DNA from: Sphingomonas sp. Root710
GTDB taxonomy: Bacteria > Pseudomonadota > Alphaproteobacteria > Sphingomonadales > Sphingomonadaceae
Length of the DNA stretch: 64,000 bases
Direction of reading: 5' to 3'
Assembly: GCF_001429065.1 (NCBI RefSeq)
Contig: NZ_LMIB01000019.1
Span: 37,600-101,599 of the forward strand
Part shown: piece by piece, positions 45,980 through 53,790 of the stretch
Numbering within the stretch: the stretch's first letter is position 1
Layout of the letters: each line of letters starts with the position of its first letter
Notes under the pieces: generated by a model
The model's input: only the letters and a program-made list of their open reading frames with translations
The model's database searches: none
Told to the model about the DNA's origin: nothing
Position numbers and translations under genes: made by a program

Positions 45980-46318
45980 TCAGCAGACATCGCTCCCGTC
46001 GACCCAAACGCGGACCGGTCCCTGCAACGGCGCGCGCGGACCATATTGCGGCCGCATCCGCCACACGTAGCGACCGGTCTTGCCGGTATAGGCCGGATCG
46101 CATTCCGGTCCGCCTTTGCCAGTCCACCGGTCGCGTTGGTCGCCAACCTTCTTGCAGACCCTCGCACTCAACGGTGCACGCGGACCAGGAGCTTGGGGTT
46201 GCCACTCGCATTTGACGGTGGCCGGTTTCTCGACATCAGCCTGTGCCAATGCCGGAACCGGGGCGGCGACGAGCACTGTGAATGCGGCCGCGGCGGCGGT
46301 GAATATCAAGGTCTTCAT
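45980..46318 (-). CDS. Small periplasmic YGPRA-motif protein (copy 2), function unknown
   Basis: 112 residues. A signal peptide (TAAAAAFTVLVAAPVPALAQ) precedes a mature domain with four Cys (VKCEWQPQAPGPRAPLSARVC, GGPECDPAY) and the end RMRPQYGPRAPLQGPVRVWVDGSDVC. The PQYGPRA...VWV core matches the protein at 37856-38128, and the motif PGPRAPLSARVCKK inside the protein looks like a second, internal copy. The stretch 45848-45979 before its stop holds no gene. Confidence 0.65.
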   Translation of the reverse strand: MKTLIFTAAAAAFTVLVAAPVPALAQADVEKPATVKCEWQPQAPGPRAPLSARVCKKVGDQRDRWTGKGGPECDPAYTGKTGRYVWRMRPQYGPRAPLQGPVRVWVDGSDVC

Positions 46319-46419
46319 GATTTCTCTCCTCGGACTGAAGGTGCCGTGGGCAAACTGGCTCCGAGGGGCTGGGCAGCCTATGGCCGTCCAGCGCTTGGGA
46401 GGGTTCGCCTGGCGAGTTG

Positions 46420-46782
46420 TCAGGCCAAGGTGTCGGGTGGATGCTGTTCCGGCGGAGCCGACCGTCCGTGTAGCGCCGGATAAGATGGAAAGACGACAAG
46501 AACATCCGCGCTCACTATTTCAGCCGCTAGGGGTCCCCGGCTCTCGAGCGCATATAAAGGGAGACACCCCATGCCTGCCAGGCAAGCGAGCGTCATCCGC
46601 TGACAGGGGAGTGGTTTCTCGCCATCGTCCTGCGTCATCCCGACACAGTCCATGGGCATCGTTGCTGCCGCGTTCGCGCTTATGGCGGTTGCCACAGCGG
46701 GATCTGCGGCAACTGTGGCTATCTGTCCAAACAGGCCGAGAAGGACGCCTAAGATCAGCGCAAATTTGTGCGCTCGTCTCAT
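46420..46782 (-). CDS. Small exported Cys-rich protein (copy 2), function unknown
   Basis: 120 residues from the ATG at 46782. A signal peptide (KFALILGVLLGLFG) precedes a mature part with MDCVGM, then PCQRMTLACLAGMGCLPL, the same DCxxM...PCxxxTLxCxxxMGC pattern as the 120-residue protein at 37407-37769. It is followed on the same strand by the YGPRA-motif protein, the same gene order as in copy 1. Confidence 0.6.
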   Translation of the reverse strand: MRRAHKFALILGVLLGLFGQIATVAADPAVATAISANAAATMPMDCVGMTQDDGEKPLPCQRMTLACLAGMGCLPLYALESRGPLAAEIVSADVLVVFPSYPALHGRSAPPEQHPPDTLA

Positions 46783-47045
46783 GTCCGCATTCTCTGCCTG
46801 ATGCTGAATTGAGTCAAGTTTCCCAAGACCATAATTGGGCCGAGACTCAGCCAACGACGTAAGCTCACGTCATACAGAGCCAAGATCATGCGCGACGCAG
46901 CTACCCCTTACCAATTCCAGCTTTGTTGCCCTTGCTGGCTGCCCCGATGGAACCTCGAGCTTCGTTGCGCGCGCCGTCGGATCACGCTCATGAACGACCA
47001 AGCATGCCGGGGTGTTGGGCGCGCTGCCGCGCCCGTTGATACCAC
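46783..47045. other. Non-coding stretch upstream of pbrT
   Basis: About 260 bases with no supported gene. A loose near-repeat occurs (CCAGCTTTGTTGCCC near 46917, CGAGCTTCGTTGCGC near 46959), each reading ARATKLE on the minus strand, inside an open frame that I do not consider a gene. Otherwise nothing seen until the MerR-type promoter. Confidence 0.5.
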
Positions 47046-47076
47046 TTGACCCTCTAGCTACTACAGGGTGCAAGTT
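47046..47076 (+). promoter_or_regulatory. PbrR/CadR-type promoter of pbrT
   Basis: TTGACC (47046-47051), 19-bp spacer, CAAGTT (47071-47076). The spacer holds the dyad ACCCTCTAG-CTA-CTACAGGGT (47049-47069). Same architecture and nearly the same sequence as the promoters at 50947-50977 and 51390-51420. Confidence 0.78.
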
Positions 47077-47104
47077 GCGAACAATTCTTATCAGAGACTC
47101 GCAA

Positions 47105-49102
47105 ATGTATCCTCGCTCGCCTGCCGCCATTTCCGTCGTTCTTCCCCTCAGATGGCGCCGGACAGCGCATCTCATTGCGCTGGCGTTCGCAACCCTAATG
47201 ATGATCTCGCTCCCAGGACGAGCCTTGGCGAGCGATGCGGACGTTCAGACCAGCTGGCGGCTGCTCGATTATATCGGGGTGGATTACGCCGGGGCTGTCG
47301 CGGACGGGAAAGTGACAAGCTCGGCCGAATATGGCGAGATGACCGAGTTCGCGGCACAGGTCGAGACACGACTCAAGGCCCTGCCAGAAAAGCCGGCGAA
47401 GGAAGACCTTCTCCGCCGATCGGCCACACTGCGAAGCGCGATCGCCGCGAAATCAGCACCCGCGGTCGTCGCCGAGCAATCGCATCTTCTCGCCTCGGCA
47501 CTCCTGGCGGCCTATCCGGTGCCGCTCGCACCGGGCACTCCCCCCGATCTAAACCGGGCCGCTAAGCTGTACGCCGAAAATTGCGCGAGCTGTCATGGCA
47601 TGAACGGCGACGGGCGCGGGCGCGATGCGGCCAAGCTCGACCCGCCACCCATCGCCTTCACCGACAAGGAACGTGCCGACCAGCGCAGCCTCTTCGGTCT
47701 CTACCAGGTCATCAGCCAGGGTCTGGACGGCACCGCCATGCAGAGCTTCGAGGCGCTACCGGAAGCGGACCGCTGGGCCCTGGCATTCTATGCCGGCCAT
47801 TTCGCCTATCCTGACGCTGCCGCCAGCGAAGGCGAGCGTCTTTGGCGGGAGCGCGCCGATATGCGTTCAAAGTATCCCAATCTGGCGGCTCTGGTCGGGA
47901 CGACGCCGGCCGCCTTGGCCCGCGACCTCGGCCCCAAAAACGCTGCGATGCTCACGGCCTTTCTGCGCCGACATCCGGATGCCGTCACCGCTCGTCCCGA
48001 CGGCTCGCTTGCGCTTACGCGTGAACGCCTGGCCGAAAGCTTGACCGCCTATCGGGCCGGCGATCGCAAAGCCGCAGCCGAATTGGCTCTTTCGGCCTAT
48101 CTCGACGGCTTCGAGCCGGTTGAGCCGGTGTTGTCCGCACGCGACGCTGCGCTCATGGCGCGGATCGAGACAGGGATGGCGCAGCTTCGTGCGGCCATCG
48201 GGCAAGGGCGCCCTACGGCCGAGGTGGAAGCGGCGAACCGTTCACTGGCCAACCTGTTTGCTGAGGCCGAGGCCGCGCTGGCGCCGGAACGGGCAAGTGG
48301 AGCATCCAGCTTCCTGGGGGCGTTCGGCGTATTGTTGCGCGAGGGGCTCGAAGCGCTTCTGATCGTGGTTGCGATGATCGCCTTTCTGAAGAAAACTGAT
48401 CGACCGGACGTCCTCGGCTATGTTCACGGCGGATGGGCGGTAGCCCTCGCAGCCGGTGTCGCGACCTGGTTCGCGGCAACCTACTTCATCACCGTGAGCG
48501 GCGCATCGCGGGAACTTACCGAGGGCTTCGGTTCCCTCTTCGCTGCAATAATCCTGCTCAGCGTCGGTATCTGGATGCATGGTAAGAGCAATGCCGAGGC
48601 ATGGCAACGCTATGTGAAGGCGAAGGTCAGCGCCGCCCTTTCCCGCCGCTCGGGCTGGTTCTTGTTCCTGCTATCGTTCGTCGTCGTCTACCGGGAAGTC
48701 TTCGAAACGATCCTGTTCTATGCGGCTCTCTGGGCCGAAGGAAATGGCGCAGCGATGCTCGCGGGCGCAGGCGCCGCAGCGGGTCTGCTTGCGCTCGTCG
48801 CGTGGATAATGTTGCGTTACAGCGCTCGCCTGCCGATCACCCAGTTCTTCTCCTGGAGCTCGGTCCTGATCGCGATCCTGGCCGTCGTGCTCGCCGGCAA
48901 GGGTATCGCCGGTTTGCAGGAGGCCGGTATCCTCGGCGTGAGGCCGCTGGTGGACGTGCCACGTATCGAGATTCTGGGTCTCTTTCCGACCAGGGAGAGC
49001 GTGCTCGCGCAGGTCACCGCCATCGTAGTGCTTGCCGCCGGCTTCTGGTTCAGCGGTCGCAGTTCGGCGGCGGCCGCATCGCAAGCATCACCCGCCAAAT
49101 AG
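47105..49102 (+). CDS. pbrT: PbrT-like permease: cytochrome c domain fused to FTR1 iron/lead permease
   Basis: 665 residues from the ATG at 47105. After a signal sequence comes a helical periplasmic region with a c-type haem site (NCASCHGMNGDGRGRD, CxxCH at 160-164). The C-terminal half is an FTR1 permease with about seven membrane segments and two REGLE-like motifs (LLREGLEALLIVVAM, VVYREVFETILFY). This fusion is the form of PbrT, the Pb(II) uptake protein of Cupriavidus metallidurans. The PbrR-type promoter upstream supports lead over iron as the inducing metal. Confidence 0.87.
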   Translation: MYPRSPAAISVVLPLRWRRTAHLIALAFATLMMISLPGRALASDADVQTSWRLLDYIGVDYAGAVADGKVTSSAEYGEMTEFAAQVETRLKALPEKPAKEDLLRRSATLRSAIAAKSAPAVVAEQSHLLASALLAAYPVPLAPGTPPDLNRAAKLYAENCASCHGMNGDGRGRDAAKLDPPPIAFTDKERADQRSLFGLYQVISQGLDGTAMQSFEALPEADRWALAFYAGHFAYPDAAASEGERLWRERADMRSKYPNLAALVGTTPAALARDLGPKNAAMLTAFLRRHPDAVTARPDGSLALTRERLAESLTAYRAGDRKAAAELALSAYLDGFEPVEPVLSARDAALMARIETGMAQLRAAIGQGRPTAEVEAANRSLANLFAEAEAALAPERASGASSFLGAFGVLLREGLEALLIVVAMIAFLKKTDRPDVLGYVHGGWAVALAAGVATWFAATYFITVSGASRELTEGFGSLFAAIILLSVGIWMHGKSNAEAWQRYVKAKVSAALSRRSGWFLFLLSFVVVYREVFETILFYAALWAEGNGAAMLAGAGAAAGLLALVAWIMLRYSARLPITQFFSWSSVLIAILAVVLAGKGIAGLQEAGILGVRPLVDVPRIEILGLFPTRESVLAQVTAIVVLAAGFWFSGRSSAAAASQASPAK

Positions 49103-49630
49103 CCGAGCGGCGATCAACACAGCGGCGACCGAATAGCAGGTGAGCGTAGCCAGCGCGGTCGTCGCCATCCCGAAGGCGCGGGCGCCAGCGCCCCTGGAAT
49201 AACAGCGATAGAAACTCACGCGGCCGATGGCGAAAAGCACAGGCGAGGCAATCAACAGTCCCAGCCATCGGCCCTCCGCGATCGAACCAAGGAGCAAATG
49301 GGCACCGACGCCCAAGAATGACTGCTCGAGCGTATTTTGCAGGAATGCGACCTTGATCGCGAGCGCCGGGCTGGGCGCGCTCTTGGCGGCCCCGCCAATA
49401 TCGGCCTCCGAACGATAGCGTCCGCTCGAAACAAGCCGCACCGCCACCAGCACGAGCAGGAAATGGATGCTGCTGGTTTGGATTGCGAAGGCGAGACGCT
49501 CGGCAAGCGCTTCCGGAAAGGACATAACCTCTGGAAGAAGCAGCACGCTCCCGGTCGAAACCGCCGCGCAAGGCAGGAGCGCCAGCGCCGACCGTTTCCG
49601 GATTTGCCGCTGTTCTTCCGCCAAATCCAT
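49088..49630 (-). CDS. MAPEG-like membrane protein
   Basis: 180 residues from the ATG at 49630; the longer upstream frame is a shadow of the methyltransferase gene. Four hydrophobic segments are visible, and VAFLQNTLEQSFLGVGAHLLLG then LGLLIASPVLFAIGRVSFYRCYSRGAGARAFG match the NTLEQ and GRxxYxxGY regions of the MAPEG family (membrane glutathione-dependent proteins). Last gene of the CDF-methyltransferase-MAPEG operon; it converges on pbrT with a 15-bp overlap. Link to metal handling is contextual only. Confidence 0.65.
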   Translation of the reverse strand: MDLAEEQRQIRKRSALALLPCAAVSTGSVLLLPEVMSFPEALAERLAFAIQTSSIHFLLVLVAVRLVSSGRYRSEADIGGAAKSAPSPALAIKVAFLQNTLEQSFLGVGAHLLLGSIAEGRWLGLLIASPVLFAIGRVSFYRCYSRGAGARAFGMATTALATLTCYSVAAVLIAARLFGG

Positions 49631-49640
49631 CGTTCTCGCC

Positions 49641-50285
49641 TCAGTCAGGCCGACTCGCCACGATAAGGCCGATGGTGCCGGTAACCGTGTCGAAGCGTGC
49701 GACGTCGCGCACCTTGCGAAAGCCCGCAGCTTTGACCAATTCGGGCAGGATCCCATCCGCATTGGGCTGGGTATCGGCGACACCGTCGAGCCGCTGAATA
49801 GTCAGGCGGAACAGCACCCGCATCAACCCTTTTTGCCGGCCATAATCGGCAATAACGATCCGTCCGCCGGGTCGCACTGCCGCAAACATTGCGCTCAGGC
49901 CGGCCCGCTTCTCCGTCATCGGGACTTGGTGGAACATCAGGCTCGACACGATCGCATCGGCCCCTCTGACGCCGAGATCGCGGGCGAAGCCCTGCTCCCA
50001 CTCAACGTTCAGGACCGCAACATCCGCCTTTGCGCGCGCAATGGTCAGCGCCTCTTCATCGGGATCGATACCGATCACGCGCACAGCGGGCTGGGAAGCC
50101 TTGAGCATGACAGCGAAGCTGCCAGTGCCGCAGCCGACGTCGAGAATTGTCTCGCCCGGCCGGGCTGCCAATTCCTCGAGCATTGCCCGGCGCCAGAGCG
50201 TCTCGCGCGTCCAAAGCCGGATCGCGCGGTCGTAGTCCGCAGTGCTGCCCTTTCCGAGCGGCGGGGTGTAAGCACGCGCGTTCAC
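49641..50285 (-). CDS. Class I SAM-dependent methyltransferase
   Basis: 214 residues. SAM motif I (ILDVGCGTGSFAVML, about residue 47), motif II acid (RVIGIDPDEEAL) and later VRGADAIVSSLMFHQVP and RPGGRIVIADYG are typical of the UbiE-like Rossmann fold. It overlaps the CDF transporter gene by ATGA, so the two are co-expressed under the metal promoter. The substrate is unknown; metal or small-molecule methylation is possible but unproven. Confidence 0.82.
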   Translation of the reverse strand: MNARAYTPPLGKGSTADYDRAIRLWTRETLWRRAMLEELAARPGETILDVGCGTGSFAVMLKASQPAVRVIGIDPDEEALTIARAKADVAVLNVEWEQGFARDLGVRGADAIVSSLMFHQVPMTEKRAGLSAMFAAVRPGGRIVIADYGRQKGLMRVLFRLTIQRLDGVADTQPNADGILPELVKAAGFRKVRDVARFDTVTGTIGLIVASRPD

Positions 50286-50917
50286 TGCACGACCCGCCTG
50301 CCATGCTCCGTCAGCTCCTTGCGGGCATCGCGAATGATGTCATAGGCGGAGTGCAAGAAGAGCAGCGCGATAACTCCCGCGACGAGCAGATCGGGCCATG
50401 CCTGCCCGGTCCACGCCACCAACGCCGCCGCCGCGATGACCGCGACATTGGCCAGTGCATCATTGCGCGAGAACAGCCAGATTGCCCGCGAGGTGGCATC
50501 GCCCTGATCGCGGAAACGGGCGAGGACCAGCGCGGCAGACACATTGACGGTGAGCGCAATAATGCCAAGCGCGCCCATCAGATCGGCCTCGGGCGGCACG
50601 GCGTTGAATATGCGCCAAAGCGCCGATGCGATCACGCCGAGCCCAAGAGTGGCGAGGAACAGGCCCTGAATGAGTGCGGTCCGGCTCCTGGCCACGGCAG
50701 ACCAGCCAAGCGCGACAAGGCCCACCAAGGTGATGGATCCGTCGCCGATGAAGTCCAGCGAATCCGCCTTGAGAGCTTGGGAGCCTGCGACAAAGCCGCC
50801 CACAAGCTCGCAGATTCCAAATCCCAGATTGAGGATTACGACGATCCACAAGGCACGCTTGTAGCCGGGATCTGTTCCGGCGCGGGCGGTGTCCGTTTCG
50901 CATCCACAGTCGCTCAT
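50282..50917 (-). CDS. Cation diffusion facilitator (CDF) transporter 1
   Basis: 211 residues, six hydrophobic segments, no large C-terminal domain. The metal site of the family is seen as LKADSLDFIGDG in helix 2 and FSRNDALANVAVI in helix 5. The N-terminus carries Cys (MSDCGCETD). It exports divalent metal from the cytoplasm. It starts 30 bases from a PbrR/CadR-type promoter and heads an operon with the methyltransferase and MAPEG-like genes. Confidence 0.86.
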   Translation of the reverse strand: MSDCGCETDTARAGTDPGYKRALWIVVILNLGFGICELVGGFVAGSQALKADSLDFIGDGSITLVGLVALGWSAVARSRTALIQGLFLATLGLGVIASALWRIFNAVPPEADLMGALGIIALTVNVSAALVLARFRDQGDATSRAIWLFSRNDALANVAVIAAAALVAWTGQAWPDLLVAGVIALLFLHSAYDIIRDARKELTEHGRRVVQ

Positions 50918-50946
50918 CGATTGTCTCCGCAGCGAGTCGCAGCGGA

Positions 50947-50977
50947 ATTCTGCACCCTCTAGTAGCTACAGGGTCAA
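50947..50977 (-). promoter_or_regulatory. PbrR/CadR-type promoter of CDF transporter 1
   Basis: On the minus strand TTGACC (50977-50972), 19-bp spacer, CAGAAT (50952-50947), with the dyad ACCCTCTAG-TAG-CTACAGGGT (50954-50974, plus-strand reading) inside. It lies just past the end of the regulator gene. Confidence 0.78.
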
Positions 50978-51378
50978 TGCCCGCGCTGAGCGGACGGACC
51001 GAGGGCCTCGATAATCCGGCATTCGGATATCGCACCCTGGCTGCACTGGCCGATCAACTCGTCGAGCTCCCGGCGTAGCGCGCGAAGATCGGCGATCTTC
51101 TGGTCGATGTGCGCGAGATGGGCGCGGGCGACGGTATCGACGGCGGCGCATGACCGGTTACGATCGTCAGACAAGGTGAGCAGCTCGCGCACCTGGTCGA
51201 GGGTGAAACCGAGATCGCGTGCCCTGCGAATAAAGGAAAGCCGCGCCAGGTGAGCGGCACCATAGTCGCGATAATTCGCCGAGGTTCGGCCCGGCTCTGG
51301 AAGCAGGCCGATTTTTTCATAGAAGCGGATAGTCTCGACCTTCGTCGAGGTCGTTCGGGCCAGCTCACCTATCTGCAT
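50974..51378 (-). CDS. PbrR/CadR-like MerR-family regulator
   Basis: 134 residues from the ATG at 51378; the longer frame upstream is a shadow of the second CDF gene. The HTH (IGELARTTSTKVETIRFYEKIGLL) and dimer helix are followed by Cys77, Cys112 and Cys120 (RNRSCAAVD; QCSQGAISECRIIEAL), the layout of Pb(II)/Cd(II)/Zn(II)-responsive regulators. It is divergent from CDF transporter 2. The same operator occurs three times in this region, so it probably controls both CDF genes and pbrT. Confidence 0.87.
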   Translation of the reverse strand: MQIGELARTTSTKVETIRFYEKIGLLPEPGRTSANYRDYGAAHLARLSFIRRARDLGFTLDQVRELLTLSDDRNRSCAAVDTVARAHLAHIDQKIADLRALRRELDELIGQCSQGAISECRIIEALGPSAQRGH

Positions 51379-51389
51379 CAGAAATCCTC

Positions 51390-51420
51390 TTGACCCTATA
51401 GTTGCTACAGGGTGCATATA
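51390..51420 (+). promoter_or_regulatory. PbrR/CadR-type promoter of CDF transporter 2
   Basis: TTGACC (51390-51395), 19-bp spacer, CATATA (51415-51420). The dyad ACCCTATAG-TTG-CTACAGGGT occupies 51393-51413. It lies between the divergent regulator and CDF genes and probably sets the level of both. Confidence 0.82.
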
Positions 51421-51453
51421 GCGAGCCGTTCTAAGAATACGAGAGCCCGACCA

Positions 51454-52119
51454 ATGGCATGTTCCAGCTGTGCCGCCGACAAAGGCGGCCCCACAAACAG
51501 CCCCGCCTGGCGGCGCGCGTTGTGGATCGCGCTGGCCGTCAATGGGCTCATGTTTGCCGCCGAACTGGCCGCCGGCATCATGGGAGGATCGAGAGTACTC
51601 CAAGCCGATGCCCTCGATTTTCTTGGTGATGCCGCCAACTATGCGATCAGCCTTGGCGTAGCGGGCCTTGCTCTTGCCTGGCGCGCTCGCGCAGCTTTCG
51701 TCAAGGGCGCGACTATCTTCGCATTCGGCCTCTATGTGCTGCTAAACGCGATCTGGGCACTCTCACATGGCACCGTTCCCCATGCCGAGGTGATGGGCGC
51801 GGTCGGTTTTGTCGCTCTGCTCGCCAATGGCGGTGTCGCGCTCATCTTGTATCGCTTCGGTGAGGGCGACGCGAACATGCGCTCGGTATGGATTTGCTCG
51901 CGAAACGACGCGATCGGCAACATTGCGGTGATGCTGGCCGCTTTGGGCGTGTTCGGCACCGGCTCGGCGCTGCCCGATATAATCGTGGCTGGAATTATGG
52001 CGGCGCTCGGGCTGTGGGGTGGTGCGCAGATCTTGCAGCAGTCCATCACCGAGTTAAGGGTTTCAAAGGGGCCAAGCCGGACCGAACTCCTTACTGCGCG
52101 TGCGGCCAGCAAGGGGTGA
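51454..52119 (+). CDS. Cation diffusion facilitator (CDF) transporter 2
   Basis: 221 residues from the ATG at 51454. Six hydrophobic segments with the metal-site motifs LQADALDFLGDAANYAI and ICSRNDAIGNIAVML, and an N-terminal MACSSCAADKGG with three Cys. It is clearly related to CDF transporter 1 (same RRALWI...N start, same motif positions) and so probably a paralogue. It leads the run CDF, His-rich protein, czcCBA on the plus strand. Confidence 0.86.
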   Translation: MACSSCAADKGGPTNSPAWRRALWIALAVNGLMFAAELAAGIMGGSRVLQADALDFLGDAANYAISLGVAGLALAWRARAAFVKGATIFAFGLYVLLNAIWALSHGTVPHAEVMGAVGFVALLANGGVALILYRFGEGDANMRSVWICSRNDAIGNIAVMLAALGVFGTGSALPDIIVAGIMAALGLWGGAQILQQSITELRVSKGPSRTELLTARAASKG

Positions 52120-52127
52120 AGGCGAGA

Positions 52128-52463
52128 ATGGTCCGGCTGCTCATCGTCCTCGCCTGCTTGGCCTTCATTCTGTCCCTCGGGACCGGATCCGTTGCCCACG
52201 CCGTGGCGTCGATCGACTGCTCCGCGACTTCTCCAACCATCGCGGCTGAAGATGGTGCCGAAGAGGGAAGATCGCTGCCGGCAGATCCAAAGAAGGCCTG
52301 CCACCACAACCATTGTGGCTGTCATGGGCACCATCTTGCCGCCCTTCCTGCGACCCGCGATCTCCCAATCGCTCGGGCCAGCCCGCCAGACATGTTCATT
52401 CATACGGCGAAGGCACTCACGGCTGCGCCACGCAGCGCAGAGCTGAGACCCCCGAAAGCCTGA
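52128..52463 (+). CDS. Small exported His/Cys-rich protein, function unknown
   Basis: 111 residues from the ATG at 52128, 8 bases after the CDF stop, with GGGGTGAAGG upstream. A signal peptide (LIVLACLAFILSLGTGSVAHA) precedes a short mature chain with the cluster KACHHNHCGCHGHHL, five His and three Cys in 13 residues. Probably a periplasmic metal buffer acting between the CDF transporter and the Czc pump. No family recognised. Confidence 0.65.
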   Translation: MVRLLIVLACLAFILSLGTGSVAHAVASIDCSATSPTIAAEDGAEEGRSLPADPKKACHHNHCGCHGHHLAALPATRDLPIARASPPDMFIHTAKALTAAPRSAELRPPKA

Positions 52464-52524
52464 TGATAGCCGCTGGGGCGCCACCGATTATCGCGCCCCT
52501 CAGCCATCACAGGAGTTCCAAGAC

Positions 52525-53790
52525 ATGAATCGACTGTTAGCGGCCCTTGTGGTCGCAGCGCCGTACGCTTTCAGCGCCCAGGCGCAGACGCCGCCTTCCG
52601 CAGAAACACAACCGCCCTTGACGTTGTCGCGCGCACTCGACCTTGCAGGCGCGTCAGCGCCAGCGCTTGAGGCAGCATCGGCGGGCCTTCGAGCGGCTGA
52701 AGCGGCTCGAACCATCGCCGGCCTCAGGCCAAACCCCACGATCAATATCGAGGCGGAGAATGTCGCGGGGACTGGGCCCTATTCGGGGACCCAGAGCATG
52801 GAGGCAACGACCTCTCTCCAACTGCCAATCGAACTCGGCGGCAAACGATCCGCGCGCGTAGCAGTCGCAGATGCCCAGCGCGATCGTGCGGGAATTGAGC
52901 GCGCTATTGCTCAGGCGGATCTCCGATTCGCGGTAACGCGCGCCTATGCAGAGGCCGCTGCCTCGGAACGTCGCCTCGTCAACGCCCGCGAGCAGTTCAG
53001 GATTGCGAACGAGGGTCTTCGTGCCGCCGATGTCCGTGTCCGCGCCGGACGCGCGTCACCGCTTGAAGTTCAGCGCGCCGATGTCACGCGGATCAATGCC
53101 GCGGCCGCCCTGGAGCGCTCGGAACGGTCTGCCGAGGTCGCCCGCTTCACGCTCAGCCAGCGGATAGGCCAAACCATCCTGGCGCCACTCGACGGCTCCT
53201 GGTTCAATAGCGTCGACAGCCGATATGGACCGCTGCGGCCCCCTGATGCTGCCGGTACACTCTCGCTGGCTGCGGCCAATGCCGACCTTGCCACGGCAAC
53301 CGCCCAAATGCGCCTTGCACGCGCGCAGCGCGTCCCAGATCTCACGCTGGGTGCAGGCGCTCGCCGTCTCGAGGAGACGAATGACACCGCAGCGGTCTTC
53401 AGCCTGTCGGTGCCGCTTCCTTTCTTCAACAGCGGCAAGGCAGCGCTCGAGCAAGCGGGTGCAGAGCAACTGCGCGCCGAAGCACAAAAGCGGGTGACGG
53501 CACAGGACGTTGCGCAAGCAATCGCCGAGGCACAGGCGGATGCCGCTAACGCTGCAACGAGCGCCGCGACCGCGACCGGGCCTGCCCTTGAGGCTGCCGA
53601 GGAGGCAGCGCGCATCGCCCGGATTGGCTATAGGGAGGGGAAGTTCAGCCAGCTCGATCTGCTCGATGCGGAGCGCGTCCTATCCGAGACGCGCGCAACC
53701 GCCATCGATGCGCTGCTCGCCTATCACAACGCACAAGCGCAGCTGGAGCGGCTGACCGCCCGCGCGCCCGATCAGGGAGACAATCGATGA
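52525..53790 (+). CDS. czcC: CzcC-like outer-membrane efflux protein
   Basis: 421 residues with signal peptide (cleaved near FSAQAQT). Outer-membrane-factor repeats: LTLSRALDLAGASAPALEAA with GLRPNPTINIEAENVAG, and later LRLARAQRVPDLTLGAGARR-type text with FSLSVPLPFFNSGKAAL. The end YREGKFSQLDLLDAERVLSE is typical of CzcC. It overlaps czcB by ATGA. Confidence 0.9.
   Translation: MNRLLAALVVAAPYAFSAQAQTPPSAETQPPLTLSRALDLAGASAPALEAASAGLRAAEAARTIAGLRPNPTINIEAENVAGTGPYSGTQSMEATTSLQLPIELGGKRSARVAVADAQRDRAGIERAIAQADLRFAVTRAYAEAAASERRLVNAREQFRIANEGLRAADVRVRAGRASPLEVQRADVTRINAAAALERSERSAEVARFTLSQRIGQTILAPLDGSWFNSVDSRYGPLRPPDAAGTLSLAAANADLATATAQMRLARAQRVPDLTLGAGARRLEETNDTAAVFSLSVPLPFFNSGKAALEQAGAEQLRAEAQKRVTAQDVAQAIAEAQADAANAATSAATATGPALEAAEEAARIARIGYREGKFSQLDLLDAERVLSETRATAIDALLAYHNAQAQLERLTARAPDQGDNR

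Noticed and set aside
46870..47175. Minus-strand frame with two ARATKLE repeats
   Set aside because: It overlaps the pbrT promoter and 5' end, lacks a ribosome site, and the repeat is short and imperfect.
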